A stretch of 64,000 bases of DNA from an uncultured Bdellovibrionales bacterium (GTDB lineage Bacteria; Bdellovibrionota; FAC87; UBA2466). The stretch lies in NCBI GenBank assembly GCA_937903155.1, contig CALCZU010000122.1, positions 1 to 64,000 of the forward strand, read 5' to 3'. The position numbers and the translations under genes are program-made. Shown in pieces: positions 26,058 to 35,240 of this stretch; the stretch's first letter is position 1; every line of letters begins with the position of its first letter. The notes under the pieces are model-generated. The model did no database searches. It was not told the DNA's origin and saw only the letters and a list, made by a program, of their open reading frames with translations.

Positions 26058-27508
26058 CCATGCAAAAATTCCTATCGCTCCTCTCTGTTTTATTTGTGTT
26101 CTCTTCTCATTCTGTGATTTTCGCAGAAGTTCGAGAGGCGAGAATTCTTCAACCTGAAATTTCTTTTCCGGAGATCAAACGCGATTCCAAAGTGAACGCG
26201 ACGGAAGAAGACAAGTACGAAGGCAAAGGCGCTTTAGGATCCCATCGCCACGTCGAAGCCGCAAAAGTAGAATATACGAGCGGTGCCTCTGCCCTCTTGA
26301 TTAAGGGCGGACAATTAGTTTTAGAAGATCTGATCTCCACCGTAAATTGCCCCGAAGCTAATATTCGGGACCACAAACGCATCGTCATCGACGTCCCCAC
26401 TTTCAAAAAAGAAGGGGATAAAATCATCATCGAAAGCCGTAAAGAAGAGAAAGAAGTGATTACTCAAGTCGCTAATCCCAAGGGATTTGGCATCCGGATT
26501 CGCCCCACGAAGGCGTTCACCCTTCCCTTACCGCGATCCATCGAATTCGAAATGAGTTCCCCAAAATCAGGACTTAAAATCGAAATCTTAAATCAAAAAA
26601 CGATTCAAAGTGCGCTTGTGGAAAATGCAGAGAATTTATTCGATAAGAAGTATGGCGAAGCTTTCTTCTCGGACAATACCAACGAAAAAGCCGTCGAAGC
26701 CGCAAGCCAAATCCTAGAAAAATACCGCGCAACCGCAAAGACTCGGCTCCGCGCTTCTCTCATCGCCCAAGCTTCAAATGACGAAGTCATTCAACAGCTA
26801 AAAAATCTTTTCACTCGCCCCACTTTAAGAATCGCAAGTCTCTCGGAAAAACCCCAGACGTTTATCGCGACTCAAGAAGTTTATGGTTGGCGAGTGCGTT
26901 TAAAAACCGAAAATGAAACGACGAATGCGGATCTTGAAAAAGAGTTTGCGCAAACCAAATTCTCCCCACCCTCGGTCGTTTTATTGATGGACGCGGCTAC
27001 TGTGAATCAGAAAGCGCAGGGCTTCTGGACGATTCAAGAAGGACTCCATCACGAAAACTATCCTGCCGAAGGATTCGCTTGGGATTTAGAGAAACACCAA
27101 CTCAACTACTCTCCACGCATCGGAATGGAGAGCGCACAGATTTTTAAGTGGCTCAGCCAATCTCTCAAAACGCTCGATGAAAAGTCTGCCTACGTTTTTG
27201 CGCTTCCTGTTCAAGGAAAAATCAAAACGAAATTTAATTTTGAGAAAAACAAACTTGAATTGACGCTTCCTCTCCAGGTTTTTGAGAATAATTTTTCGGG
27301 TCCCGCTCAATCGTTTAAAGTCGCAGTGGAAGTTGAAATCGGACCAAAAGGCGGCTGGCAGATCGTCCAAAATGATCTCCCCAAATTTATCCCGAAAATG
27401 GTTGTTGAGTGTTTACATCACGGCGTCGGAGTTCCGACGAACAAAACACGTTATTTCGGAACCACTAGTTCGACTTTGATGGCGTTGGAAATCCTCGAAG
27501 CAAAATAA
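26045..27508 (+). CDS. Secreted protein of unknown function
   Basis: A 487-residue exported protein; the signal peptide is complete from the second Met at 26060 (MQKFLSLLSVLFVFSSHSVIFA), which is an equally likely start. Neither start has a clear ribosome binding site. The mature chain is soluble, rich in Lys and Glu, with predicted alternating strands and a long helix at about 195-240. I recognise no domain. It follows the giant lipoprotein by 43 bases and may belong to the same surface system. Confidence 0.65.
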   Translation: MLTSAMQKFLSLLSVLFVFSSHSVIFAEVREARILQPEISFPEIKRDSKVNATEEDKYEGKGALGSHRHVEAAKVEYTSGASALLIKGGQLVLEDLISTVNCPEANIRDHKRIVIDVPTFKKEGDKIIIESRKEEKEVITQVANPKGFGIRIRPTKAFTLPLPRSIEFEMSSPKSGLKIEILNQKTIQSALVENAENLFDKKYGEAFFSDNTNEKAVEAASQILEKYRATAKTRLRASLIAQASNDEVIQQLKNLFTRPTLRIASLSEKPQTFIATQEVYGWRVRLKTENETTNADLEKEFAQTKFSPPSVVLLMDAATVNQKAQGFWTIQEGLHHENYPAEGFAWDLEKHQLNYSPRIGMESAQIFKWLSQSLKTLDEKSAYVFALPVQGKIKTKFNFEKNKLELTLPLQVFENNFSGPAQSFKVAVEVEIGPKGGWQIVQNDLPKFIPKMVVECLHHGVGVPTNKTRYFGTTSSTLMALEILEAK

Positions 27509-27512
27509 GGTT

Positions 27513-29168
27513 TTATTCCCAAGCAATCCGGTCGTTGTGTTTTACCCAAGTTTCAAACTGGCCGCCGTATTTTGACTCGATAAATGCACGTTTCACCTTC
27601 ATGGTGGGTGTGAGTGCGCCGCTTTCGACCGTCCAATCGTCTTTGACGACGACCACTTTACAAATGCGTTCGTGAGGATCGAGCGTCGCATTTACTTTTT
27701 CTACCAATGCCGTCAAATCTGCCGAAACCTGGTCGCGCTTTAATTTTTTAGCATTGGGGTTTAGCATTCCCAGTGCAAAAGGCTGCGCGAAATTCGCTCC
27801 TACCACACAAACGACTTCGAGGTGCTCACAAACTGAAAGCTTCGATTCAATCGGAGACGGCGCGATGTACTTTCCTTTTGACGTTTTAAAGAGGTCTTTC
27901 GTCCGACCTGTAATCCGCAAATAGCCGTCGCTATCAATTTCGCCGCGATCACCCGTCTTAAAATATTCGCCCGCAAAAAAATCAGAGCGAGGACTTGCGC
28001 TTTTGTAATAGCCTAAGAAATCACAGGCCGTGGCGATCTGAATTTCTCCATCTTCGGCGATGCGCGTATCGACCCGAGGCCACTGGGTGCCCACCGTTCC
28101 GATTCTGACCTCTCCATTTCGATTAAAGTGAGAAAACGCAAAGTTTTCCGTCATGCCGTAAGCTTCTTGGATTTCGATCCCGATCTTTAAAAACCAGTCG
28201 ATAACAGACTTTGGCGTCGGAGCGGCGCCCGTAATCACCAAACGCGCATGAGAAAGTCCCAAGGCTGCCTTGAGTTTCTTTTTAATCAGGCCAGAGATGA
28301 TCGGCAGAGAAAGTAAAAACGACAGCTTCTTTTGCGGCACTTTCGCTAAAATTCCCGCTTGGAATTTTTGGTACAGTCGGGGCACGGATAAAAATATCGT
28401 CGGTTGAATCGTCTGCAAATTCTGCTGAAAAGTATCGAGTGATTCTGCAAAGGCAACCGTCGCTCCCCCATATAAACTGAGAGCCTCAACAAGAATGCGC
28501 TCGGCCACGTGCGCCAATGGCAGATAAGAAAAAAATCGGTCCGATTGATACATCGGAATGACTTTTAAGATCTCAGTTCCCGCAACGGCAAACGAAGCAA
28601 AAGAATGCATGACCCCTTTAGGTTCGCCCGTCGTACCCGACGTGTAGATCAGCGTCGCGAGTTCTTCCATCGAACGCGTCACATTCTCAGTCATCGGAGG
28701 ATTGCTTTTTAATAAGTCATCCCATTTTTCGGCCGCTTGAACTTCATGATAAGGAAACGCGATACACGGAACTCCCTCCGGAACCCCTTTGCGGTAAGCG
28801 GCAACGTCGTCCAGTTTCCCCACGAACGCCAATTTGCAGTCAGAATGTCTTAAAATCTGCTCGACCGTCGATTGATTGAGATTGGGGTAAAGCGGAACCG
28901 AAACGTGACCCGCCATCCAAATCGCATAATCGGCCATTATCCAGTGGGCACAATTTTTCGAAAGAATTCCGATATGGCTTTTCGGGGGCAGTTGTTTTGC
29001 CTTTAAAGCAGAAGCCATTCGTCTCACCTGTCCTGCAACCTCACCATACGTCAGATCTTGATAGCCCTTTCCGGGAAGCGGCTGTCTTAAGTAGACATGG
29101 TTGGGAGAGACCTTTTCCCAGTGATAGAGCATTTCTAACGGAAGCTTATACGAAACAGAATTTGCCAT
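27513..29168 (-). CDS. Long-chain fatty acid-CoA ligase (AMP-forming)
   Basis: A 551-residue adenylate-forming enzyme that activates fatty acids to acyl-CoA. The P-loop motif TLIYTSGTTGEPKGVMHS is near residue 170. The adenylate-binding EAYGMTE lies near 330. The hinge and ribose-binding phrase YFKTGDRGEIDSDGYLRITGR lies near 400, followed by the catalytic region KGKYIAPSPIE. This FAA1/FadD15-type form is cytoplasmic or membrane associated. No signal peptide. It is divergent from the TPR gene. Family is secure; chain-length preference is not. Confidence 0.92.
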   Translation of the reverse strand: MANSVSYKLPLEMLYHWEKVSPNHVYLRQPLPGKGYQDLTYGEVAGQVRRMASALKAKQLPPKSHIGILSKNCAHWIMADYAIWMAGHVSVPLYPNLNQSTVEQILRHSDCKLAFVGKLDDVAAYRKGVPEGVPCIAFPYHEVQAAEKWDDLLKSNPPMTENVTRSMEELATLIYTSGTTGEPKGVMHSFASFAVAGTEILKVIPMYQSDRFFSYLPLAHVAERILVEALSLYGGATVAFAESLDTFQQNLQTIQPTIFLSVPRLYQKFQAGILAKVPQKKLSFLLSLPIISGLIKKKLKAALGLSHARLVITGAAPTPKSVIDWFLKIGIEIQEAYGMTENFAFSHFNRNGEVRIGTVGTQWPRVDTRIAEDGEIQIATACDFLGYYKSASPRSDFFAGEYFKTGDRGEIDSDGYLRITGRTKDLFKTSKGKYIAPSPIESKLSVCEHLEVVCVVGANFAQPFALGMLNPNAKKLKRDQVSADLTALVEKVNATLDPHERICKVVVVKDDWTVESGALTPTMKVKRAFIESKYGGQFETWVKHNDRIAWE

Positions 29169-29173
29169 AAATT

Positions 29174-29202
29174 ATTTTATCCAAACTCATGACGCGGGTA
29201 AA
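29174..29202 (-). promoter_or_regulatory. Promoter of the acyl-CoA ligase, leaderless layout
   Basis: On the minus strand TTTACC (29202-29197), 17-base spacer, TAAAAT (29179-29174), then 5 bases to the ATG at 29168. No Shine-Dalgarno is seen. Confidence 0.5.
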
Positions 29203-29283
29203 CCATTCTTTTAACTTCGTGCCCTGTCACAATCCTAACCTTCCCTTAAACAGATTCTTAAAGAAAAGGTTCACAATTCTCGC

Positions 29284-30015
29284 ATGAACCTACTCTTCTT
29301 GTGGATCGCATTTTTATCTTCGTTCGCGGTTTCTTCGAATCTGTTGAGGGAGGACAGAATTCTCGAGTCCCATTCCGACGAGACAGAATTAAAAATCGCG
29401 AAGGAAATTTACGAACAACGCATTGAAAAAACTCCGACAGATCCTGAACTGTACTGGAAACTCTCAGCGACTTGTTTCTTTCTCGGGCATCGATTCTCGA
29501 GCGATCGCGAAGAAAAAATGGTTTTATTTGAACAAGGGGTCAAAACTTCTCTTCAAGGTTTAGAAATCAATGCAAACTGCGCTCCCTGCCATTTTTGGTA
29601 CGCGCTGAACACGTCCTACCTCGGACAAACGAAAGGAATTTTTTCGAGCATCTTCGCGTTACCCTCTGTAAAAGATCATTTATCTCAAGTCGTCGAGTTA
29701 GATGAATCGTATGCTTTCGCGGGGGCCTATCGCATCTTAGGAACAATTTACTGGAAGATCCCCGCTATTTTAGGAGGCGATAACAAACTCGCCGAAAAAT
29801 ATTTGCAAATGGCTATCGACCGACAACCCGAACCCATTAATTATCTATATTTTACGCAATTCGCTTTGGAGGCTTTAAACGATAAAAACCGCGCGCTTCA
29901 ACTTGTGACTAAAGGGCTCGCGTTTTCCAAAGACTCGCAAAATAAAAACATGATCGAAAATCAAGAGTCTGAAAACGAACTCAAGCAACTTTTGATTTCC
30001 CTACAAACGCGTTAG
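29284..30015 (+). CDS. TPR-like protein, TRAP transporter T-component-like
   Basis: A 243-residue protein with an N-terminal signal sequence (MNLLFLWIAFLSSFAVSS) and helical repeats to the end. The phrases NANCAPCHFWYALN and GGDNKLAEKYLQMAID resemble the TatT (TRAP-associated) TPR family, periplasmic helical proteins. No TRAP transporter genes are adjacent, so the likeness does not define its job. There is no Shine-Dalgarno; a weak -10-like CACAAT ends 6 bases before the ATG. Confidence 0.6.
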   Translation: MNLLFLWIAFLSSFAVSSNLLREDRILESHSDETELKIAKEIYEQRIEKTPTDPELYWKLSATCFFLGHRFSSDREEKMVLFEQGVKTSLQGLEINANCAPCHFWYALNTSYLGQTKGIFSSIFALPSVKDHLSQVVELDESYAFAGAYRILGTIYWKIPAILGGDNKLAEKYLQMAIDRQPEPINYLYFTQFALEALNDKNRALQLVTKGLAFSKDSQNKNMIENQESENELKQLLISLQTR

Positions 30016-30027
30016 CTCTACCCACAG

Positions 30028-31248
30028 TTAGAGACGCGAAACGCCCACAACTGTTCCTCGGGTTCCTAAAAAAGGTCCGACCTGATTCCCAAACTGATTG
30101 AATTGATCTCCGCAGCTAGTCGACCGCCCAGAAGGCCCCACGAGAGCAGTGCGTTCGACTTTTTCCGAAGCGACAATTTCGAAACCGGGACGTTTGGAAA
30201 AGATTTCAGCGTTTCTGAAATCCCATTCGGAGCGAGAAACAGTCAGGACATGGACTTGACTCCCCGTAAAGTCGGGATCTTCGAAAGAATGGGGGGTCCG
30301 GCGAAATCCGTACATCTGCGGGTTGGCGTACATCCGAGCCCGGCTTTCTCCCACGGCTTCGATATAAATTCTGTCAATCGCGCGGGTTCGTTGAGTCGGG
30401 GGTGCCAAAGCATAGCGCCGTATTTTATCAAGATAGTGGTCAAGGTCGCGCGGGCTGACCGCCTCATAAATACGAGAGATTTGCATTTCGATGTAGCGTT
30501 CGACCTCTGCGGAGCTCGGACGATAATTTTTATATTTTTCTGAAATGGGCAACGCCCCCCAAAGAGTAAAGTTGGCGGAAAGACGTGCGTGAGTCACAGG
30601 AATCCAATCGATTTTTGATTCATGCCAGTGGATAAGTCGTTGGACCTCAACCGCTTCGCCTCCAATGTAGGGACGAGAAGAAACCAAAATAGAGATAGCA
30701 TCAAAATCGGTCATCGCTCCCCAAGGCTCTCGGTAGACGATGGGGTCATGCCTCAAACCCTCCGGCTCCCGTTCGAGTCCTGCAAAGTGAGGGATTCTCT
30801 TTCGTAAACGGACCTCCACCGGAAGCTCACTTCCGTAAGCGACAATTGCCAGTTGGTGAACCACTTCCGGATTTCCAAACTCGGTGATCATTAAAATAGA
30901 ACAATCACCGGTTTTAATCGCTTCGAGGTCGGCTAAAATTTCTGGAGATGGGTCTTTCGGCAAAAAACCAATGAATGTGTATTCGGTCACCGCAAAATTG
31001 TAAGCATTTTGCCTTAACGTCGCAGCATCTGCAAAATGAGCCAGCCACCCCGGTCTTTTGGACTCAGCAATATGAAATCGGGGGATGCCCACTTCATAAA
31101 TACTATAAGGGGTGCCGTCCACTTTAACTTCAGAGCGACTATAAACGGAATCTCTCGCAAATGTGAATGAACAAAGAAAAAGGATTAAAAATCCGCTACT
31201 TATTTTCGACAAGCGAAAACGCAGTTTGTAACACCCGAGCTTTAACAT
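30028..31248 (-). CDS. Secreted protein of unknown function, coupled to a TetR gene
   Basis: A 406-residue exported protein (hydrophobic segment SSGFLILFLCSFTFA, cleavage about residue 31). The mature part is globular with many aromatic and charged residues and a low-complexity C-terminus (GDQFNQFGNQVGPFLG). I recognise no family. Its start lies inside the end of the TetR gene (53-base overlap), so the two are co-transcribed and probably co-translated. The regulator is also divergent from the three-gene cassette, so this protein may be part of the same system. Confidence 0.65.
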   Translation of the reverse strand: MLKLGCYKLRFRLSKISSGFLILFLCSFTFARDSVYSRSEVKVDGTPYSIYEVGIPRFHIAESKRPGWLAHFADAATLRQNAYNFAVTEYTFIGFLPKDPSPEILADLEAIKTGDCSILMITEFGNPEVVHQLAIVAYGSELPVEVRLRKRIPHFAGLEREPEGLRHDPIVYREPWGAMTDFDAISILVSSRPYIGGEAVEVQRLIHWHESKIDWIPVTHARLSANFTLWGALPISEKYKNYRPSSAEVERYIEMQISRIYEAVSPRDLDHYLDKIRRYALAPPTQRTRAIDRIYIEAVGESRARMYANPQMYGFRRTPHSFEDPDFTGSQVHVLTVSRSEWDFRNAEIFSKRPGFEIVASEKVERTALVGPSGRSTSCGDQFNQFGNQVGPFLGTRGTVVGVSRL

Positions 31249-31870
31249 CTGAGGCCGGAAACCTAGACTCGCACGTGCCTAATGTCAAAAGACTACCCGT
31301 CATTAAATCTTGGATGAGAAGTGCAATCGAAAGCGCCTTTTCAGGGCTTTTGTGATTGAAAATCAGCTCTGCTTCGACGATCGCTCGCAGTCTTTCTGCC
31401 CCCATCGTACGGATCTCGGTGTGCATCTTGCGGTATTCTTTTCGGGTGGCAGCGTAAGAATAAAATTGGAGGACTACCGGCACGTGGTTCGGATATTTCT
31501 CGGCCCATTCAAATGCCGATTCGATAAAAGCCGTGAGCCTCTCCCTCGAAGTTTTCGCGCGCATCACATTTTCAACGGTGATTCTCTGAGCATTTGCCAC
31601 CACAAATTTTATCGCCGATTCGATGAGCGCCGCAAAATCGGGGAAGTAGTAGGCGACGTGGGCACGTAACATCCCTGCCTGTTTTCCGACGCTTTCAAAG
31701 TTAGTTCCTTCAATTCCGTAGAGCGCGATGCATTCCAGTGTCGCTTCAAGGACTGCGACCCTTCTTTGATCTCCCTTACTCGGCTGGATATCAAAGGCTA
31801 ACCGGTACATCGGATTGGAAGAGTCCAATTTCCGCTTTTTTGGCGCCTTCGGTTTCGCTTTTTTCTTCAT
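31196..31870 (-). CDS. TetR-family transcriptional regulator
   Basis: A 224-residue protein with a Lys-rich N-terminal extension of about 20 residues. The TetR helix-turn-helix spans about 40-85 (VLEATLECIALYGIEGTNFESVGKQAGMLRAHVAYYFPD), and a helical ligand-binding domain follows. It is divergent from the pseudokinase cassette. The intergenic region of about 130 bases holds a perfect inverted repeat (31922-31939) suited to a TetR dimer. It probably controls itself, the secreted protein downstream and the cassette. Confidence 0.85.
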   Translation of the reverse strand: MKKKAKPKAPKKRKLDSSNPMYRLAFDIQPSKGDQRRVAVLEATLECIALYGIEGTNFESVGKQAGMLRAHVAYYFPDFAALIESAIKFVVANAQRITVENVMRAKTSRERLTAFIESAFEWAEKYPNHVPVVLQFYSYAATRKEYRKMHTEIRTMGAERLRAIVEAELIFNHKSPEKALSIALLIQDLMTGSLLTLGTCESRFPASDVKARVLQTAFSLVENK

Positions 31871-31921
31871 CTCTATCTTATCGACATCATGTTCAAAATT
31901 CTTAAACCACGTGAGTATGTT

Positions 31922-31939
31922 TTTATACCTGCGTATAAA
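31922..31939. promoter_or_regulatory. Candidate TetR operator
   Basis: Perfect 7-base arms TTTATAC and GTATAAA around CTGC lie between the divergent TetR gene and the cassette. A further half site GTATAAA is at 31954-31960, exactly 21 bases (two helical turns) from the first. A TTGACT hexamer lies between them (31944-31949). Confidence 0.55.
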
Positions 31940-32000
31940 TTATTTGACTCAAAGTATAAATCCTGGCACTTCTGCGAAACGAAACGATTAGGAGGTATTG

Positions 32001-33620
32001 ATGCATCGGTTTGTCGCGGTTGGGATCATTTTACTTGCCGGAATTTTACCCAGTGCGAACGCCGACGAGGTCGACGAAATCTTAAAATTACCGACGCGTC
32101 CAACTTTAGCGATGATCTCAGCGCTTCCACCCCAAACGTTTATTTACAAGCCTATTGAGGACGATGAAGAGAGAGCATTTCATGCTTACAAACATTTTAT
32201 TATTCATCTTTTAAACGAAGTTCCCGATAAAAAGTTTTTTCTTCTCGCAAGAGATACGGAAGACTTTTACGAAGCGTTTCAGACCGTTTTATCTAACCAC
32301 CCAAACGGAAAAGCTCTTTCCTCTCGAGTCATTCTCTTGCCTGTGTCGAGAGCCGTCGCAGAGTCTTCCGACCAGCGGGCGTTGATCCAATGGTTGAACC
32401 ACAATGGACTCGATACTAAAGCCGTGATTGAAGGCCGCGAAAAAACCAGCATCGTTGACATCGGATACAACGGGCAAATCTTCAAAAATTTATTAGCCAC
32501 TTTAATTCGGGAGATCCCAGCAGAGGATCCTCTGCGCTATGAAAAATTAGAAAACATTCTAGAGAACGTCGAGGGGCGCCTCATGGCATCGTATAACCCA
32601 CCCAAAATGAGCAAGCTTATCTCTAGCGTGAAACAGAAACCGCCGTTTTCTGAAGTCATCGACTGGATCCAGCACAGCAGTTTTGGCCTCTTAGAAATTC
32701 TGCCCGAACAAAAGAGAGCGGCTGCGGGGCTTCCCGCAAATACAGAGGCTCGTGTGAGTTGGATTGCCAATAACGTCCGAAATCCGAGGCCCAATTGGGA
32801 AGGACGAGGGCTCAAGTTGAATCGTGAGGGAACCGCGATTCATATTTTTGACTCGCCCAGTTCTCCTGATGCGCGAATAAACCGGAAAGCCGTTTTGAGA
32901 AGGCAGGCTCTCATTCTAAAACATTTCTCTACCCCTGAAATGACGAGAGAAATGGAAAAACCTATTTCGGATTCTTTCGCTCATTATCGTTTAAAAAATT
33001 TTCATTTAAATACTTCTCGCCTTGAGGATGTCGAACTGAAACCGGGAGTCCGATTCAAAACCCCAGGGGGAAAGGAATTCAAAGTCCTGGATCTCGTCCA
33101 TCGAGGCTCTAAAGCAAATATTTTTCAGATCGAAGCCGAGGGAAAACTTTTTGCTTTGAAAATTCCCATCGACCACAGCGCCGAATCGGAAGCGGCTTTA
33201 CAAGAAGACATTTCACGAATCAAAACACTTGAACGTCTCGGCTTTAGTCATGCCCGAATGATCGAATCGGGCAATCGCTTTCTTCTTAAAGAATGGATTG
33301 TGGGCATCGACGGCAAAGAGTGGCTCAGCCAGTGGGAATCGGAAGGAGGCATTGGAACCAGTGCCCCAGCAGTCGCACTCAAGTCGATCGTAGAGTTATC
33401 CATTTTGAAAAAAGCCTATATTCGAAATCTTCGTCCCAGTAATTTAATTTGGGACGGCACTCGCTGGGTCGTCGTGGACTCAGGCCCCGCAAAAGAATCC
33501 CTCACCTCAGATGAAGTTCGTAATCGTTACTCAGAAAACTTTTCGGAGCGTTGGGCGGAACGTCTAGGTCCCACTTGTTCACAAACGTTTAAGCAGATCT
33601 TCTTACCCGGCACCCCCTGA
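32001..33620 (+). CDS. Exported protein with degenerate kinase-like C-terminal domain, paralogue 1
   Basis: A 539-residue exported protein. The signal peptide ends near residue 21 (PSANA-DE). The N-terminal domain (about 60-200) has the motifs FLLARDTEDFYEAF, LLPVSR and IVDIGYNGQI, shared with paralogue 2; they recall a HAD-like or phosphotransferase-like fold but I cannot name it. From about 342 comes a small-lobe-like stretch: loop VHRGSKANIF, lysine in FALKIP (about 386), hinge LLKEWIVG. A catalytic-loop-like RNLRPSNLIW (about 474) has Asn in place of the catalytic Asp, then VVVDSG (about 490). The ATG at 32001 is 5 bases after AGGAGG; an upstream TTG is less likely. Confidence 0.7.
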   Translation: MHRFVAVGIILLAGILPSANADEVDEILKLPTRPTLAMISALPPQTFIYKPIEDDEERAFHAYKHFIIHLLNEVPDKKFFLLARDTEDFYEAFQTVLSNHPNGKALSSRVILLPVSRAVAESSDQRALIQWLNHNGLDTKAVIEGREKTSIVDIGYNGQIFKNLLATLIREIPAEDPLRYEKLENILENVEGRLMASYNPPKMSKLISSVKQKPPFSEVIDWIQHSSFGLLEILPEQKRAAAGLPANTEARVSWIANNVRNPRPNWEGRGLKLNREGTAIHIFDSPSSPDARINRKAVLRRQALILKHFSTPEMTREMEKPISDSFAHYRLKNFHLNTSRLEDVELKPGVRFKTPGGKEFKVLDLVHRGSKANIFQIEAEGKLFALKIPIDHSAESEAALQEDISRIKTLERLGFSHARMIESGNRFLLKEWIVGIDGKEWLSQWESEGGIGTSAPAVALKSIVELSILKKAYIRNLRPSNLIWDGTRWVVVDSGPAKESLTSDEVRNRYSENFSERWAERLGPTCSQTFKQIFLPGTP

Positions 33621-33632
33621 GGAGAAATCAAA

Positions 33633-35240
33633 ATGCAGAAACTCTCACTGATTTTTTTCATCTTACTCCCGCTCTTAGTTTCATCGATTACTCCGGAAGA
33701 GCTTCTAAGATTGGAGGCGCGACCGGATATCGAGACTACACTTTCAATTCCCATCGATTCTCTCGAACGAGTCATTGGGCCCATCGGCACCATTGCGGAT
33801 ACGGACTTAAGCGTTCTGAACTACTACGAAACGGTGATTCCTCATCTTCTCGAGAAAATTTCAGAACACAATGTCTATCTGATGGCACGAGACATGGAAG
33901 ACCTTTACGAAGCGCTGCAGGTGACTTTGTCCCAGCACCCGCAAGCTCAGATTCTTAGAAGTCGTGTCCAAATGCTTGCGATTTCACGAAAACTTGCGGA
34001 GCAGTCCACCAACCAACAACTGGTCCAATGGATGAAGGTGAATGGAATTGATTTCGAAAAGCTTCAAAAGAGTGACGCTGAAAAAGTGTTCTGGCTGGAC
34101 ACGGGGTATTCGGGAAAAATCTACCGCAAGATGTTCGTAGCCCTTCTCTCCCAAATTTCGGACACCGATCCATTATGCGTTGAAAAGATGACTCACGTTT
34201 TCGCCAATATCACTCCCCTTCTTTTGGCCTCGTGGGAAGAAGGTACTTTTCCGGAGGTTGTAAGATCGGTTAAGTTAGGTCAATTCAAAACCCCGAGTGA
34301 ACTTATCAACAAAATCAATCGGCACGAGTTTCATTTTGAAGAACTCATACCCGATCGTCCTGGCCGCGTGCGCCGCGAGGCACGAGGGGAATGGCTGATT
34401 AACAATGTCGAAAGGCGTAGAGCCAATTGGCGGGGCCGAGGTATGCACCTCTCTCTGGACGGCACCCGTATTGTCGAATTTGAAGCCGAAGGTTTAAAAG
34501 ATTCGCGTATCGATCGCAAACGACTGATTCGAGACCAGATTCACAGGGCCCGGTACTTCTCTACGGCTGCAGTGGCAGACAAAATGTTGCCATACATCGA
34601 ACGCGCTCTCGCAAAGCTTCCTCCAATCGACCTGCCGTTATGGAACAAAACAGTCTTAACTCCCGGAGTAAAATTTCAGCTGTCTCAGCGACGTTACGAA
34701 GTCATGGAAGTTTTGAAGGAGAGGACCTCAACCCGAGTCCTCAAATTGCGATCGCTCGAAGACGGCGGTTTTTACAGTTTTAAGTATGCGGTTGAGGGTT
34801 CGACAGAAGGAATTGAGAAGCTCAAAAAGGATTTCGAAAGAATCGAGCAATTGCAAAAAAATGATTTTGTATTTTCTGCTGTGGTCGAACAAAGCGAAAA
34901 CTATCTTTTAAGAAAATGGGCAGAGGGATCTCGCGCGGACGCTTGGCTCGCCGACTGGGGAAAGATGACATCTCCGGAAAGGAGTCTTGGCGCACAAGCG
35001 CTTGAGGCTTTTCTCCAGAAATCAATTCATCGCGGGATCTATGTTCGAAACCTTCGACCTTCCAATATGATATGGAACGGCAAAGAATGGGTCATCATCA
35101 ATTCTGGGTCGACTGTCAAAGGGTTAACCCGAAACGAAGCCCGAGCTCGATACCAAGAAGGCCTCATCGGACGATGGGAAAGACACGCGACGAGTCCCTG
35201 TAAAGTCGTTTTATCAAGGATTAATAATGGAACACTCTAG
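33633..35240 (+). CDS. Exported protein with degenerate kinase-like C-terminal domain, paralogue 2
   Basis: A 535-residue exported paralogue of the preceding gene with the same order of parts. After the signal peptide (LSLIFFILLPLLVSS) come LMARDMEDLYEALQ, LAISR and WLDTGYSGKI. The kinase-like region starts near 342, with the lysine in YSFKYA (about 384), hinge LLRKWAEG, loop VRNLRPSNMIW (about 472) and IINSG in place of DFG (about 488). Both the catalytic and the metal-binding Asp are Asn, so phosphotransfer is unlikely. The ribosome binding site GAGGAG is strong. It starts 12 bases after paralogue 1 and overlaps paralogue 3 by 14. Confidence 0.7.
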   Translation: MQKLSLIFFILLPLLVSSITPEELLRLEARPDIETTLSIPIDSLERVIGPIGTIADTDLSVLNYYETVIPHLLEKISEHNVYLMARDMEDLYEALQVTLSQHPQAQILRSRVQMLAISRKLAEQSTNQQLVQWMKVNGIDFEKLQKSDAEKVFWLDTGYSGKIYRKMFVALLSQISDTDPLCVEKMTHVFANITPLLLASWEEGTFPEVVRSVKLGQFKTPSELINKINRHEFHFEELIPDRPGRVRREARGEWLINNVERRRANWRGRGMHLSLDGTRIVEFEAEGLKDSRIDRKRLIRDQIHRARYFSTAAVADKMLPYIERALAKLPPIDLPLWNKTVLTPGVKFQLSQRRYEVMEVLKERTSTRVLKLRSLEDGGFYSFKYAVEGSTEGIEKLKKDFERIEQLQKNDFVFSAVVEQSENYLLRKWAEGSRADAWLADWGKMTSPERSLGAQALEAFLQKSIHRGIYVRNLRPSNMIWNGKEWVIINSGSTVKGLTRNEARARYQEGLIGRWERHATSPCKVVLSRINNGTL

